The notes: generated by a model not told the origin, from the sequence alone. Shown: positions 18,163 to 28,717, counted from the stretch's first letter. The stretch is DNA of 64,000 nucleotides from Cyanobacteria bacterium GSL.Bin1 (GCA_009909085.1 JAAANX010000187.1:1-64000), one strand, 5' to 3'. Translations and numbers: made by a program.

Positions 18163-18973
18163 AGTTTTCACCTCGACAGGAGGATAGGGTTTGTATTTGT
18201 TGTTCCAAAGTCTCAATCCGCTCTAAAAGTGAGCGAATCGTTGTTGCTTCTGGATCAGGAAGTTTGCCATGTTCCAGGGGACAACCATAACCCGTGCGAA
18301 CAATCCGACCCGGAACCCCGACCACCGTGCAATCTTCTGGAACATCTCGCAGCACGACCGACCCCGCACCAACGCGCACATGATCCCCAAGATTGATATT
18401 CCCTAAAACTTTTGCTCCCGCCCCCACCACAACATTTTGTCCGAGGGTGGGATGGCGTTTTCCCGTTTGCTTACCTGTACCGCCTAAGGTGACATTTTGG
18501 TAAATTAAACAGTAATCTCCCACAATTGCAGTTTCGCCAACTACCACTCCCATTCCGTGATCAATAAAGACCCCTTGACCAATGCTTGCCCCGGGATGGA
18601 TGTCAATCCCTGTGAGAAAGCGTCCGCAGTGGGATAAAACACGCGGTAGGAGAGGGACTTGTTTTCGCCACAGCCAATGGGCAAGCCGATGTAAAGCCAA
18701 GGCATGAACACCGGGATAACAAAGCAGGATCTCTAACCAGTTGTTCGCTGCCGGATCACGCTCAAAGATAATTTTGATATCATCCCAGATGATAAATCGA
18801 GAATGGCGAATTGACTTGAGGTGGCAGGGGCTTTGGCTCTTTTTTTGTTTGTGGGGAACTGTAAATGAGGGTTGCATAACTGTTGTTAGGGGTAGGTGAG
18901 CCGGTTCGGTTTTCATTGCTTTGTAATGCTCCTTATAGCAATTCCCGATTTGTTGCCAACAGTCATTGCTCAA
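18140..18973 (-). CDS. nifP: nif-associated serine O-acetyltransferase
   Basis: Up to 277 residues; starts at 18973, 18916 or 18877 are all possible and none has a strong ribosome-binding site. The core matches Cys[21 protein letters not shown], then left-handed beta-helix hexapeptides [29 protein letters not shown] and [14 protein letters not shown], with the catalytic His in FIDHGMG. It makes O-acetylserine for cysteine synthesis, raising the supply for NifS. First gene of the minus-strand nif arm, divergent from nifB. Confidence 0.9.
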   Translation of the reverse strand: MSNDCWQQIGNCYKEHYKAMKTEPAHLPLTTVMQPSFTVPHKQKKSQSPCHLKSIRHSRFIIWDDIKIIFERDPAANNWLEILLCYPGVHALALHRLAHWLWRKQVPLLPRVLSHCGRFLTGIDIHPGASIGQGVFIDHGMGVVVGETAIVGDYCLIYQNVTLGGTGKQTGKRHPTLGQNVVVGAGAKVLGNINLGDHVRVGAGSVVLRDVPEDCTVVGVPGRIVRTGYGCPLEHGKLPDPEATTIRSLLERIETLEQQIQTLSSCRGENYESIHQR

Positions 18974-19210
18974 GGTTAGATTGATTAGATTAATCAGAGG
19001 GTACTCATTAACTCTCGATCCAGATGAAATCGCGGTTTGAGCATTTAAAAAATTTCTTTGGGGGGCAACCTACTAGTATTTTGACCGATACCCCTGAGTA
19101 TTATTTGGTCAAGCAACGAGTATTGAGTACTCAAGATGAAATGACTGATATCCCAGACCCACTCCAGCATCTAGGGAGCCATTCTCTTCAAAAATAAGGT
19201 ACTCACCCTC

Positions 19211-19224
19211 GTATGAGACAGTAC
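19211..19224. promoter_or_regulatory. NtcA-type site GTAN8TAC
   Basis: GTATGAGACAGTAC matches the NtcA consensus GTAN8TAC exactly, 10 bp beyond one of the TACTCA hexamers. Nitrogen-stress activation of nifB, nifP or both would fit, but no -10 box at the usual spacing is convincing in either direction. Confidence 0.55.
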
Positions 19225-19407
19225 AAAGACAAAACCCAAGCAGGGTCTGTTTTGTAGCTTTTGTTACTCTTTTTTAAAATCATTAATTATTTCTGATCAA
19301 ACTCACTCAAAATAATAATGTTAATTTAGATACGGATTGAAAAAAAACTGCATTGAATTCTCTCAAGCGACAAAGTAATAAAAGACAATTGAGTACAACG
19401 AACTGAG

Positions 19408-19434
19408 GGGGAATTTACCTAGGTGTAGTTCCCC
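19408..19434. promoter_or_regulatory. nested palindrome upstream of nifB
   Basis: GGGGAA and TTCCCC form an outer 6-bp dyad enclosing the 8-bp palindrome ACCTAGGT near its centre. It could be a protein-binding dyad or a hairpin in the nifB leader, about 300 bp before the start codon. Confidence 0.4.
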
Positions 19435-19735
19435 AAAAGCCTTGCTCTCACTACAATTGGTCGAGAGTAACGCAAATACTAGTGGTGTCAGAAATAAATA
19501 CTCACGCCCCTTCTAAAAATTCTCGTCCCGCGACCCACAAAAAAATTTTTCTCTGCACTAGACAAGGGTTTCAGGGACTGAGTACAACCTAATTATTTTA
19601 ATAAAACAAACTCAGCAAGGCTTTTACCCTCACCGAAATCCCCGTTGCTATAACTGTCATAACTTCATCGAACTCATCTGAGACTGAGTTTGATTTAATT
19701 TCGGTCTGAGTCCACATCATGCGGAAGGCAATGCA

Positions 19736-21178
19736 ATGTCACCCACTCCTTATTCCACGTTCCAAAAAGCCAAGGAAACTATAGCCCAATCAACACAAAG
19801 CTGTGGTTGTACTTCTCCGATGCCTCAAGCTCTTGATCCTAAACTTCAAGAAAGAATCGAGAATCATCCCTGTTACAGCGAAGAAGCACACCACCACTAT
19901 GCCCGGATGCATGTTGCAGTTGCCCCCGCTTGCAACATTCAGTGTAACTTCTGTAATCGCAAGTATGATTGTGCGAACGAAAGTCGCCCTGGGGTGGTTA
20001 GTGAACTCCTCTCTCCGGAAGAAGCCGCTCATAAAGCACTCGTTATTGCTGGCAAAATTCCGCAAATGACTGTTTTAGGAATTGCGGGACCGGGGGATCC
20101 GTTAGCGAACCCCGAAGAAACCTTCCGTACCTTTGAGTTAGTAAGAGAGAAAGCACCAGATATTAAATTGTGCTTATCTACCAACGGCTTAATGCTTCCT
20201 GATTACATTGATCGCATCAAAGCATTAGATATCGATCATGTCACGATTACCATTAACATGATTGACCCGAAAATTGGCGCACAAATCTATTCCTGGGTGC
20301 GCTATCAACGGAAACGCTGGACGGGAGAAGCTGCCGCACAAATCCTTCACGAACGACAAATGGAAGGCTTAGAGGCGCTACAAGAAGCGGATATTCTCTG
20401 CAAAGTGAACTCTGTGATGATTCCGGGGATTAACGATCAACACTTGGTTGATGTTCATGAAGCAATTCAAGCGCGGGGGGCTTTCCTCCATAACATTATG
20501 CCCTTAGTCTCTGCCCCTGAACATGGCACGTACTTTGGCTTAAATGGACAACGCGGTCCCACGCAAAAAGAGTTAAAAGCCTTACAAGATCAAGTTGAAA
20601 CGGCTGATGGTGGAGCAAGTAATATGAAAATGATGCGTCACTGTCGTCAATGTCGTGCCGATGCCATTGGTTTACTCGGTGAAGATCGCTCTCAAGAATT
20701 TACGAAAGACAAATTCTTAGAGATGACCCCGGAATATGACCTGCAAAAACGCCAAGAAGTTCACGGTGATATTCAGCAAATTAAGGCAGCGATGAAAGCA
20801 GCCAAAGCCGAAAGAGAAGCTGCGAAAAAACAACGAGGCGAAAAAATCTTCGTTGCAGTTGCCACAAAAGGCGGTGGCGTTGTTAATCAACACTTCGGTC
20901 ATGCTAAAGAGTTTCAGATCTTTGAAGTGGATGGTGTGGAAGCAAAATTTGTGAGCCACCGTAAAGTTGACCATTACTGTCAAGGCGGTTATGGCGAAGA
21001 AGCAACCCTCAACAACATTATCAACACCATCCAAGATTGCAAAGCAGTTCTGGTTTCTAAAGTTGGGGATTATCCGAAAGAGCTCTTACAAAAAGCTGGG
21101 GTTGAACCCGTGGAAGGCTATGAAACCATTGATGCTTTAGCGTTGAAGTTCTACGAAGAATTTGTTGTTAGTCATTAG
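19736..21178 (+). CDS. nifB: FeMo-cofactor core synthase NifB
   Basis: 480 residues. Radical-SAM domain (about 50-300) with AdoMet cluster motif [14 protein letters not shown]; auxiliary-cluster Cys in CGCTSP near the N-terminus and HCRQCRADA near residue 305. The C-terminal domain (about 365-475) is NifX/NafY-like ([20 protein letters not shown]). It fuses two [4Fe-4S] clusters and inserts carbide and sulfur to make the NifB-co core. Heads the plus-strand arm downstream of the candidate CnfR region. Confidence 0.97.
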   Translation: MSPTPYSTFQKAKETIAQSTQSCGCTSPMPQALDPKLQERIENHPCYSEEAHHHYARMHVAVAPACNIQCNFCNRKYDCANESRPGVVSELLSPEEAAHKALVIAGKIPQMTVLGIAGPGDPLANPEETFRTFELVREKAPDIKLCLSTNGLMLPDYIDRIKALDIDHVTITINMIDPKIGAQIYSWVRYQRKRWTGEAAAQILHERQMEGLEALQEADILCKVNSVMIPGINDQHLVDVHEAIQARGAFLHNIMPLVSAPEHGTYFGLNGQRGPTQKELKALQDQVETADGGASNMKMMRHCRQCRADAIGLLGEDRSQEFTKDKFLEMTPEYDLQKRQEVHGDIQQIKAAMKAAKAEREAAKKQRGEKIFVAVATKGGGVVNQHFGHAKEFQIFEVDGVEAKFVSHRKVDHYCQGGYGEEATLNNIINTIQDCKAVLVSKVGDYPKELLQKAGVEPVEGYETIDALALKFYEEFVVSH

Positions 21179-21239
21179 TCATTCGTGATCAAATTCCAAA
21201 AGACAAACAACCAAAAACAAATAACAGAGGACAAAAACC

Positions 21240-21605
21240 ATGACTTACCAAATTTCTGAAAACTGTATTGCTTGTGGCAAGTGTTTACCGAGTTGTCCAA
21301 CAGGCGCAATTACAAAAACCGACAACGGTCAATTCGCGATTAATCCTGATCTTTGTAATGACTGTGTTGGGGCTTACGGTGTCGCTCAATGTATGTCAAT
21401 TTGTCCAACGAATAGCGGTTGCACTCCCTTGCTTTCTAGCGTGATTCAATCAGCACAAGCTGCTACTGCAAACTACTGGGATCAATGGTTTACAACCTAT
21501 CAACGCCTCACCTCTCGTTTGCAAGCAAAACGAGAAACCCAATACTGGCACAGTTGGTTTGATGCCTATTCCCAAAAATTACAACGTTTGATTACTAGTC
21601 ATTAG
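21240..21605 (+). CDS. fdxN: 2[4Fe-4S] ferredoxin FdxN
   Basis: 121 residues. Cluster motifs CIACGKCLPSCPTG and CNDC...CMSICPTNSGC bind two [4Fe-4S] clusters; the C-terminal 50 residues form a Trp-rich helical tail without Cys. It lies between nifB and nifS as usual in cyanobacteria, and donates electrons during NifB-co synthesis. The gene is intact, with no excision element. Confidence 0.94.
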   Translation: MTYQISENCIACGKCLPSCPTGAITKTDNGQFAINPDLCNDCVGAYGVAQCMSICPTNSGCTPLLSSVIQSAQAATANYWDQWFTTYQRLTSRLQAKRETQYWHSWFDAYSQKLQRLITSH

Positions 21606-21625
21606 TCATTAGTCATTAGTCATTC
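21598..21625. repeat. heptamer repeat cluster after fdxN
   Basis: Four tandem copies of GTCATTA (the last GTCATTC) run from the 3' end of fdxN into the fdxN-nifS gap. It belongs to a family of heptamer tracts found at many nif junctions of this window. Confidence 0.8.
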
Positions 21626-21650
21626 GTTATCGAACCACAAAGGACAAAGG

Positions 21651-21672
21651 TGTTCCTGAGCCTGTCGAAGGA
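21651..21672. repeat. dispersed GTTCCTGAGCCTGTCGAAGG-type repeat
   Basis: The 20-mer GTTCCTGAGCCTGTCGAAGG sits in the fdxN-nifS gap. I recall very similar CCTTCGACAGGCTCAGG words as dispersed intergenic repeats in many unrelated bacteria. Its function is unknown. Confidence 0.45.
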
Positions 21673-21708
21673 CAAACAACAAAGGACAAACAACAGAGGA
21701 CAAAAATA

Positions 21709-22914
21709 ATGAATGAACCCATTTACCTCGACAACAATGCCACCACTAAAATCGATGAAGAAGCATTTGCTGCCATGCTGCCCTATCTCAGCATCTATTA
21801 CGGCAATCCTTCGAGTATGCATACCTTCGGCGGACAAGTGGGTCGCGCAGTTCGTGAGGCAAGAGGGCAAGTCGCTTCCCTGCTTGGGGCTGAAGAGTCA
21901 GAAATCATCTTTACCAGTTGTGGCACGGAAGGGGATAACGCCGCCATTTTGGCAGCACTGAAAGCCCAACCGAACAAAAAACAGATTATCACCACTGAAG
22001 TCGAGCATCCTGCTGTCCTGAATCTCTGCCGAAAACTGGAGAAAGAAGGTTACACAGTGACTTATCTTTCCGTGAATCAAGAAGGTCAGCTCGATTTAGA
22101 TGAACTACAAGCGTCAATCACAGGGAATACGGCTGTTGTTTCGGTGATGTATGCGAATAACGAAACCGGCGTTGTTTTTCCCATTGAGGAAATTGGGCAA
22201 ATCGTTAAAGAATACGGTGCGCTGTTCCATGTGGATGCGGTGCAAGCGGTGGGAAAAATTGCCCTCGATATGAAAACGAGCACCATTGACTTCCTCACGC
22301 TTTCGGGTCATAAAATCCATGCACCGAAAGGAATTGGGGCATTATATGTGCGCAAAGGGGTTCGTTTTCGTCCTTATCTCGTCGGTGGACACCAAGAACG
22401 CGGACGCAGAGGCGGCACCGAAAATGTCCCCGGTATTGTGGCACTAGGACGAGCCGCAGAACTGGCTGAACAACATTTAGCGGGCGTTATTAAGGAACAA
22501 CGGTTGCGAGACAAGTTGGAAGCAGGAATCTTGAGCACGATTCCCAATACTGTGGTCAATGGTACTCGCGCTCATCGGTTACCCAATACCACCAATATTG
22601 GCTTTAAGTACATCGAAGGAGAAGCCATTTTACTTTCTCTCGATCAGTATGGGATTTGCGCTTCTTCCGGGTCGGCTTGTACCTCGGGTTCGCTTGAACC
22701 CTCTCATGTTCTCCGCGCTCTGGGTTTACCGTATAGCCTCCTTCACGGTTCGATTCGTTTCAGTCTCTCTCGCTTTACCACCGAAGAAGAAATTGATCGC
22801 GTTTTAGAAGTTCTTCCCCCTATTATTAATCGCCTACGAGAACTTTCTCCCTTCAATAGCGATGAGGCGGGCTGGTTACAGGAACAAGAACAAGCATTAG
22901 TCATTGGTCATTAG
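21709..22914 (+). CDS. nifS: nif-specific cysteine desulfurase
   Basis: 401 residues. PLP enzyme converting cysteine to alanine and enzyme-bound persulfide for Fe-S assembly on NifU. PLP Lys in SGHKIHAPKGIGA, catalytic Cys in SSGSACTSGS, DNNATT at the N-terminus. Followed by heptamer repeats and, unusually, an antisense gene before nifU. Confidence 0.95.
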   Translation: MNEPIYLDNNATTKIDEEAFAAMLPYLSIYYGNPSSMHTFGGQVGRAVREARGQVASLLGAEESEIIFTSCGTEGDNAAILAALKAQPNKKQIITTEVEHPAVLNLCRKLEKEGYTVTYLSVNQEGQLDLDELQASITGNTAVVSVMYANNETGVVFPIEEIGQIVKEYGALFHVDAVQAVGKIALDMKTSTIDFLTLSGHKIHAPKGIGALYVRKGVRFRPYLVGGHQERGRRGGTENVPGIVALGRAAELAEQHLAGVIKEQRLRDKLEAGILSTIPNTVVNGTRAHRLPNTTNIGFKYIEGEAILLSLDQYGICASSGSACTSGSLEPSHVLRALGLPYSLLHGSIRFSLSRFTTEEEIDRVLEVLPPIINRLRELSPFNSDEAGWLQEQEQALVIGH

Positions 22915-22917
22915 TCA

Positions 22918-23286
22918 TTAGTCATTTGTTTTTCCAATGGAGTTTAGATATGCGTTTAACTTTGGAGCTAACTGATCAAGTATTGTTTTTAATTTATCTA
23001 ATTGTTCTTGGGTTAGTAAATGACGATAATAAGCTCTTCTCAACCAATGCTGTGTTTCATACAAAGAACCCCTTGCTATTTTCACAAATCTTTTATTGTC
23101 TTGAAAACTACCTCGACCTACCCCCTCAGCTATGTTTGCCCCAATACTATCTGCAGAGCGAATAATTTGTTTACCTACTGTATCTTGGGCTAATGATTGC
23201 CATTCTCCAACTATCCTCCAAATTTCTTCTGATAGTTCTTCTGCTAGCCGATACACATTCAAATCTTGAAACCGCTTACTAACCAT
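22918..23286 (-). CDS. four-helix-bundle protein (23S rRNA-IVS/S23 family) antisense inside the nif operon
   Basis: 122 residues from ATG at 23286. Motifs FQDLNVYRLAEELSEEIW, IRSADSIGANIAEGVGRGS and LYETQHWLRRAYY are typical of the small four-helix-bundle family first seen as ORFs in 23S rRNA intervening sequences. Function unknown; the family is mobile and often lies in intergenic gaps. Here it sits on the opposite strand between nifS and nifU. Its last codons run into the GTCATTA heptamer tract after nifS, so it may have arrived with or between such repeats. Confidence 0.85.
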   Translation of the reverse strand: MVSKRFQDLNVYRLAEELSEEIWRIVGEWQSLAQDTVGKQIIRSADSIGANIAEGVGRGSFQDNKRFVKIARGSLYETQHWLRRAYYRHLLTQEQLDKLKTILDQLAPKLNAYLNSIGKTND

Positions 23287-23396
23287 TATCAACTCTAAGT
23301 AATGATCCAAAACAACTCTACTAGAAAATTAAACAGGAAGGATCAATCAGTTTCTCAACAACGAATGACCAACGACTAAAGACAAAGGACAAAACT

Positions 23397-24290
23397 ATGT
23401 GGGACTATACCGAAAAAGTAATGGAACACTTCCATAATCCGCGCAATCAAGGCACGATCGCGCAGAAGCAGGAAGGAGAAACAATTGTCACTGGAGAAGT
23501 CGGGAGTATTGCTTGTGGCGATGCCCTCAAACTCCACCTCAAAATCAACGAAGCGACACAAACGATTCTTGATGCTCGCTTTCAGACCTTTGGCTGTGCC
23601 AGCGCGATCGCGTCCTCTTCTGTGTTAACCGAACTCCTTAAAGGCAAAACGGTTGAGGAAGCGTTAAATATAACGAACAAAGAAATTGCGACCTCTCTTG
23701 ATGGCTTGCCGGAAGCAAAAATGCACTGTTCGGTAATGGGACAAGAGGCGTTAGAAGCGGCAATTTATAACTATAAAGGGATTCCCCTTGATATTCACGA
23801 AGAAGATGAAGGAAATCTTATATGTGAGTGTTTTGGTGTAACGGATACAAAAATTAAACGCATTATTCGTGATAATAATCTTATAACAGCAGAACAAGTT
23901 ACTAACTATGTCAAAGCTGGTGGCGGTTGTAGTTCTTGTCTCGCTGATGTCGATGATTTACTCGCAGAAATTGCCACTGAAAAAGAGAAAAGTCTAGAAG
24001 TTGCCACTGAACTTGCTAACACCAATCCGTCATTTTCTGCCGAGCCAAAAGTTTTAACCAACCTCCAAAAAATCACGTTTATTCAACAAGTGATTGACGA
24101 AGAAATTAGACCCGTTTTAGCAGAAGACGGCGGCGATATGGAACTATTTGATGTGGAAGGAGATGTTGTCAAAGTCATTCTTAAAGGTGCTTGTAGCGGC
24201 TGCGCCTCTTCCACTGAAACCTTAAAACTTGCCATTGAAGCCACACTTAAAGACCGAATTTTACCCACCTTAACCGTGGAGGCAGTATAA
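23397..24290 (+). CDS. nifU: Fe-S cluster scaffold NifU, three-domain form
   Basis: 297 residues: an IscU-like domain (Cys in GSIACGDALK, FGCASAIASSS and KMHCSVMG), a central [2Fe-2S] ferredoxin-like module (CECFGVTDTK ... GGGCSSC), and a C-terminal NFU domain (GACSGCASS). Assembles [4Fe-4S] clusters from NifS sulfur for NifH and NifB. Separated from nifS by an antisense gene but otherwise normally placed before nifH. Confidence 0.95.
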   Translation: MWDYTEKVMEHFHNPRNQGTIAQKQEGETIVTGEVGSIACGDALKLHLKINEATQTILDARFQTFGCASAIASSSVLTELLKGKTVEEALNITNKEIATSLDGLPEAKMHCSVMGQEALEAAIYNYKGIPLDIHEEDEGNLICECFGVTDTKIKRIIRDNNLITAEQVTNYVKAGGGCSSCLADVDDLLAEIATEKEKSLEVATELANTNPSFSAEPKVLTNLQKITFIQQVIDEEIRPVLAEDGGDMELFDVEGDVVKVILKGACSGCASSTETLKLAIEATLKDRILPTLTVEAV

Positions 24291-24401
24291 GACCATGTTA
24301 ATTTCCTATCCCAGTCATGACGGAGCGCGATCGCCTCCAAAGCCGAGCTTTCACGCCAATCCATTAGTCGTCACTCCTTGATTATCGCCCAAACCACATA
24401 A

Positions 24402-25340
<939 letters not shown>

Positions 25341-25355
25341 CTGACTGAGTTTTTA

Positions 25356-25392
25356 GGGATGGGAAAGAGAGTGGGGCTCTCTCTCCTATCCC
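25356..25392 (+). other. long stem-loop in the nifH-nifD gap
   Basis: A 16-base arm at 25356-25371 pairs with 25377-25392 around a TGGGG loop: fourteen Watson-Crick pairs, one G-U and one mismatch. Such a structure right after nifH could stabilise the nifH message or mark a processing point, explaining NifH excess over NifDK. No T-run follows, so it is not a classical terminator. Confidence 0.7.
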
Positions 25393-25428
25393 CCAAGCCA
25401 AATCTAATTATGTTTAAGGAATAACATC

Positions 25429-26874
25429 ATGTCAATTGTAGAACGAAATCAAGAATTAATTAAAGAGGTTCTCGAAGCCTATCCAGAGAAAGCCGAGAAA
25501 CGACGTAGTAAGCACCTCAATGTTCAGGAAGAAGGAAAATCCGACTGCGATGTTAAATCGAATAAAAAATCAGTTCCAGGCGTTATGACCACCCGTGGTT
25601 GTTCCTTTGCTGGGGCAAAAGGCGTGGTCTGGGGTCCCGTGAAAGATATGATTCACCTCAGTCACGGTCCTGTCGGCTGTGGTTACTACTCCTGGGCGGG
25701 TCGTCGGAACTACTACACCGGCACCACTGGCGTTGATACCTTCGGCACCATGCAGTTTACCTCTGACTTCCAAGAAAAAGATATTGTTTTTGGCGGGGAT
25801 AAAAAACTGGATAAACTCATTGATGAAGTGGAAACCCTCTTCCCTTTAAACAATGGCACCACGATTGAATCAGAATGTCCGGTTGGGTTAATTGGGGATG
25901 ATATTGAAGGCGTTGCCCGTAAAAAAGGCAAAGAAACGGGCAAACCTGTGATTCCCGTTCGTTGTGAAGGATTCCGTGGGGTTTCGCAATCGTTAGGTCA
26001 CCACATTGCTAATGATACGGTCCGAGACTGGGTATTCCCAAAAGCGGATGAATATCGCAAAACCGAAGATGGGTTTGAAAGCACCCCTTACGATGTCAAC
26101 ATCATCGGTGACTACAACATTGGGGGAGATGGCTGGCCCAGCCGTCTCTTGCTGGAAGCCATTGGCTTGCGGGTGATCAGTCAATTTTCAGGGGATGGCA
26201 CCTTCAATGAGGTGACAATGGCGCCTTTAGCCAAAATGAATCTCATCCACTGCTATCGTTCCATGAACTACATCTGCCGTCACATGGAAGAAACGTATGG
26301 CATTCCTTGGATGGAATATAACCTATTTGGTCCGACGCAAATTGCCAAATCTCTGCGGAACATTGCGGCTCAGTTTGATGAAACGATTCAGGAAAATGCG
26401 GAGCGAGTAATTGCCCAGTATCAAGCTGATATGGATGCAGTGATTGCCGAATACCGTCCCCGCTTAGAAGGCAAAACCGTGATGATTATGGTCGGTGGAT
26501 TGCGTCCTCGTCACATCATCCCCGCCTTTGAAGATTTGGGAATGGACGTAATTGGAACGGGTTATGAATTCGGTCATAACGACGACTACAAACGGACTGC
26601 CGACTATGTCAAAGATGGCACCATTATCTATGACGATGTCAGCGGTCATGAGTTTGAGGAATTTGCGAAAAAACTGAATCCAGACTTGATTGCAGCGGGG
26701 ATTAAAGAAAAATACGTCTTCCAAAAAATGGCGTTGCCCTTCCGTCAAATGCACTCCTGGGATTATTCCGGTCCTTATCACGCTTATCACGGCTTTGCGG
26801 TCTTCGCTCGTGATATGGATTTAGCGATTAACAACCCCACCTGGAGTTTAATCGAAAATCCTTGGAAAAATTAG
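25429..26874 (+). CDS. nifD: nitrogenase MoFe protein alpha chain
   Basis: 481 residues, intact. P-cluster ligands Cys in [21 protein letters not shown] and ESECPVG; FeMo-co ligands are the Cys region near residue 280 ([10 protein letters not shown]) and His in the [10 protein letters not shown] segment. NifD and NifK form the N2-reducing heterotetramer. No excision element interrupts the gene, unlike many heterocystous strains. Confidence 0.98.
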   Translation: MSIVERNQELIKEVLEAYPEKAEKRRSKHLNVQEEGKSDCDVKSNKKSVPGVMTTRGCSFAGAKGVVWGPVKDMIHLSHGPVGCGYYSWAGRRNYYTGTTGVDTFGTMQFTSDFQEKDIVFGGDKKLDKLIDEVETLFPLNNGTTIESECPVGLIGDDIEGVARKKGKETGKPVIPVRCEGFRGVSQSLGHHIANDTVRDWVFPKADEYRKTEDGFESTPYDVNIIGDYNIGGDGWPSRLLLEAIGLRVISQFSGDGTFNEVTMAPLAKMNLIHCYRSMNYICRHMEETYGIPWMEYNLFGPTQIAKSLRNIAAQFDETIQENAERVIAQYQADMDAVIAEYRPRLEGKTVMIMVGGLRPRHIIPAFEDLGMDVIGTGYEFGHNDDYKRTADYVKDGTIIYDDVSGHEFEEFAKKLNPDLIAAGIKEKYVFQKMALPFRQMHSWDYSGPYHAYHGFAVFARDMDLAINNPTWSLIENPWKN

Positions 26875-26932
26875 TAGCTAGCTTGGGTTGAGGTCACAAA
26901 ACCCAATCGCAATTTGTTCGGGGGTGAACAAC

Positions 26933-26968
26933 GATCCCCCCTAGCCCCCCTTAGAAAGGGGGGAACTA
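26933..26968. repeat. dispersed hairpin repeat in the nifD-nifK gap
   Basis: CCCCCCTAGCCCCCCTTAG continues into AAAGGGGGGAAC. CCCCCC at 26945-26950 and GGGGGG at 26958-26963 form a hairpin. This word is a familiar dispersed intergenic repeat in cyanobacterial genomes. In the nif message it would form a stable stem between nifD and nifK. Confidence 0.6.
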
Positions 26969-27058
26969 AACCAAGGATGTTGGGTTTCACTTCGTTCTAC
27001 CCAACCTACCTTCAACTAACGACAAAGAACAAATAATAAGAACAAAGGTAACGTCATC

Positions 27059-28633
27059 ATGACTGAGAACACAGAAAACACGAACAAGGAAAACATAGTA
27101 ATCGCCTCCGATCCTCATGAAGTGCAAGACCACTTTGATCTCTTCCAGACTGACCCCTATCAAAAACTCTTTGAATACAAGCGTCAGTTTGAAGGGGCGC
27201 ACAGCAAGGAAGAAATCACTGAAGTTGGCGAATGGACAAAAACTTGGGATTACCGTGAGAAAAACTTTGCTCGTGAAGCCTTAACCATTAACCCCGCGAA
27301 AGCCTGTCAGCCTTTAGGTGCTTTATTCCTAGCTGCAGGCTTTGAAGGGACGCTTCCTTACTCTCATGGCTCACAAGGTTGCGTGGCTTATTTCCGGACT
27401 CACCTCACTCGTAATTATAAAGAACCCTTCCAAGCGGTTTCTTCTTCCATGACTGAAGATGCTGCGGTGTTTGGCGGTTACAAAAATCTGGCTGACGGGC
27501 TTGCCAACTGCTACACCCTTTATAAACCGAAAATGATTGCATTATGCACCACCTGCATGGCAGAAGTCATTGGGGATGACTTGAGTGCCTTCGTTGAAAA
27601 CGCCAAACATGAGGAAGCAATTCCCCAAGAGATTCCGGTTCCTTTTGCTCATACACCCAGCTTTGTCGGCTCTCATGTTACGGGCTATGACAATATGCTC
27701 AAGGCAATTCTCGGCAATCTCACGAAAGGAAAGAAAGCAGAGACCACCAACGGCAAGTATAACTTTAACCTCGGCTTTGATCCTTATGTGGGCAATATTC
27801 GTGAACTGAAGCGGATTCTGAACTTGTTTGAACTGGACTACACCATCCTTTCCGACAATGCCGATGCGTTTGATGCTCCCAATACTGGCGAGTTGGAAAT
27901 GTACAACGGTAAGACGACGTTAGAGGAAGCGGGTGATTCGATTAACGCCGAAGGCAGTTTCTTTTTCCAAAAATATACGACACCTAAAAGTCAAGCCTTC
28001 TTTAAGGAAGCGGGTCAGGAAACCTTTAATTTCCGCCCCTTTGGCATTCGTGGCACTGATGAATTTATTACGAAGCTGTCAGAAATTAGCGGTAAGGAAG
28101 TTCCACAGCAACTCATAGAAGAACGCGGTCGCGCAGTGGATGCGATGACAGATTCCCAAGCCTGGATTCACGGCAAGCGCGTTGCCTTATATGGCGATCC
28201 GGATCATGTATTTGGTTTAGTTAACTTCCTCTTAGAATTAGGTGCTGAGCCCGTTCATATTGTTGTTTCCAACAGCAACAATAAATTTGAAAAAGAACTG
28301 CAAGCAGTGCTGGATGCAAGCATCTACGGTCAAAAAGCAACGATCTGGGGCAAAAAAGACCTCTGGCACTTGCGGAGTTTAATGTTTACTGAACCGGTGG
28401 ATTTATTGATTGGTAACTCTTACGGGAAGTATCTCTGGCGGGATACCGAAACACCTTTTGTTCGCATTGGCTATCCCATCTTTGATCGCCACCATATGCA
28501 CCGCTATGAAACCCTTGGCTATCGTGGCGCGTTTAATCTCCATAACTGGATTGTGAATACCATTCTCGATGAGCTTGATCGCAAGACCATTATTCCGGGA
28601 AAAACTGATATTTCCTTCGATTTGATTCGTTAA
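27059..28633 (+). CDS. nifK: nitrogenase MoFe protein beta chain
   Basis: 524 residues. P-cluster ligands Cys in NPAKACQPLGA, GSQGCVAYFR and CTTCMAEVIGDD. The N-terminal 20 residues are polar, as in other cyanobacterial NifK. It follows nifD after a 184-bp gap that holds the hairpin repeat and heptamer-like sequence; the ATG is preceded by AAAGGTAACG. Confidence 0.98.
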   Translation: MTENTENTNKENIVIASDPHEVQDHFDLFQTDPYQKLFEYKRQFEGAHSKEEITEVGEWTKTWDYREKNFAREALTINPAKACQPLGALFLAAGFEGTLPYSHGSQGCVAYFRTHLTRNYKEPFQAVSSSMTEDAAVFGGYKNLADGLANCYTLYKPKMIALCTTCMAEVIGDDLSAFVENAKHEEAIPQEIPVPFAHTPSFVGSHVTGYDNMLKAILGNLTKGKKAETTNGKYNFNLGFDPYVGNIRELKRILNLFELDYTILSDNADAFDAPNTGELEMYNGKTTLEEAGDSINAEGSFFFQKYTTPKSQAFFKEAGQETFNFRPFGIRGTDEFITKLSEISGKEVPQQLIEERGRAVDAMTDSQAWIHGKRVALYGDPDHVFGLVNFLLELGAEPVHIVVSNSNNKFEKELQAVLDASIYGQKATIWGKKDLWHLRSLMFTEPVDLLIGNSYGKYLWRDTETPFVRIGYPIFDRHHMHRYETLGYRGAFNLHNWIVNTILDELDRKTIIPGKTDISFDLIR

Positions 28634-28717
28634 TGATTGGTCATTCGTCATTGGTCATTTGTCATTGGTTATGCCGGCAAGTGGTCAATGACTGACTACA
28701 AGACAGAGGACAAAACT

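Larger units (their letters stand above)
18974..19735. promoter_or_regulatory. divergent nifP-nifB control region
   Basis: 762 bp without a coding frame, between the heads of the two nif arms. TGAGTA or TACTCA occurs eight times, at 19002, 19095, 19124, 19128, 19200, 19390, 19499 and 19579; the pair at 19124/19128 forms the 12-bp palindrome TTGAGTACTCAA. A perfect NtcA-type GTAN8TAC lies at 19211-19224 and a nested palindrome at 19408-19434. CnfR is known to activate nifB and nifP in Leptolyngbya, so the hexamers are good candidates for its sites. That link is inference. Confidence 0.75.

Noticed and set aside
22918-23286. An rRNA gene suggested by the IVS-type protein
   Set aside because: The family is named after 23S rRNA intervening sequences but commonly occurs alone; the neighbours are nif genes and no rRNA-like sequence is present.
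25429-26874. nifD excision element (xisA type)
   Set aside because: nifD and fdxN are each one uninterrupted frame, with no recombinase gene nearby.
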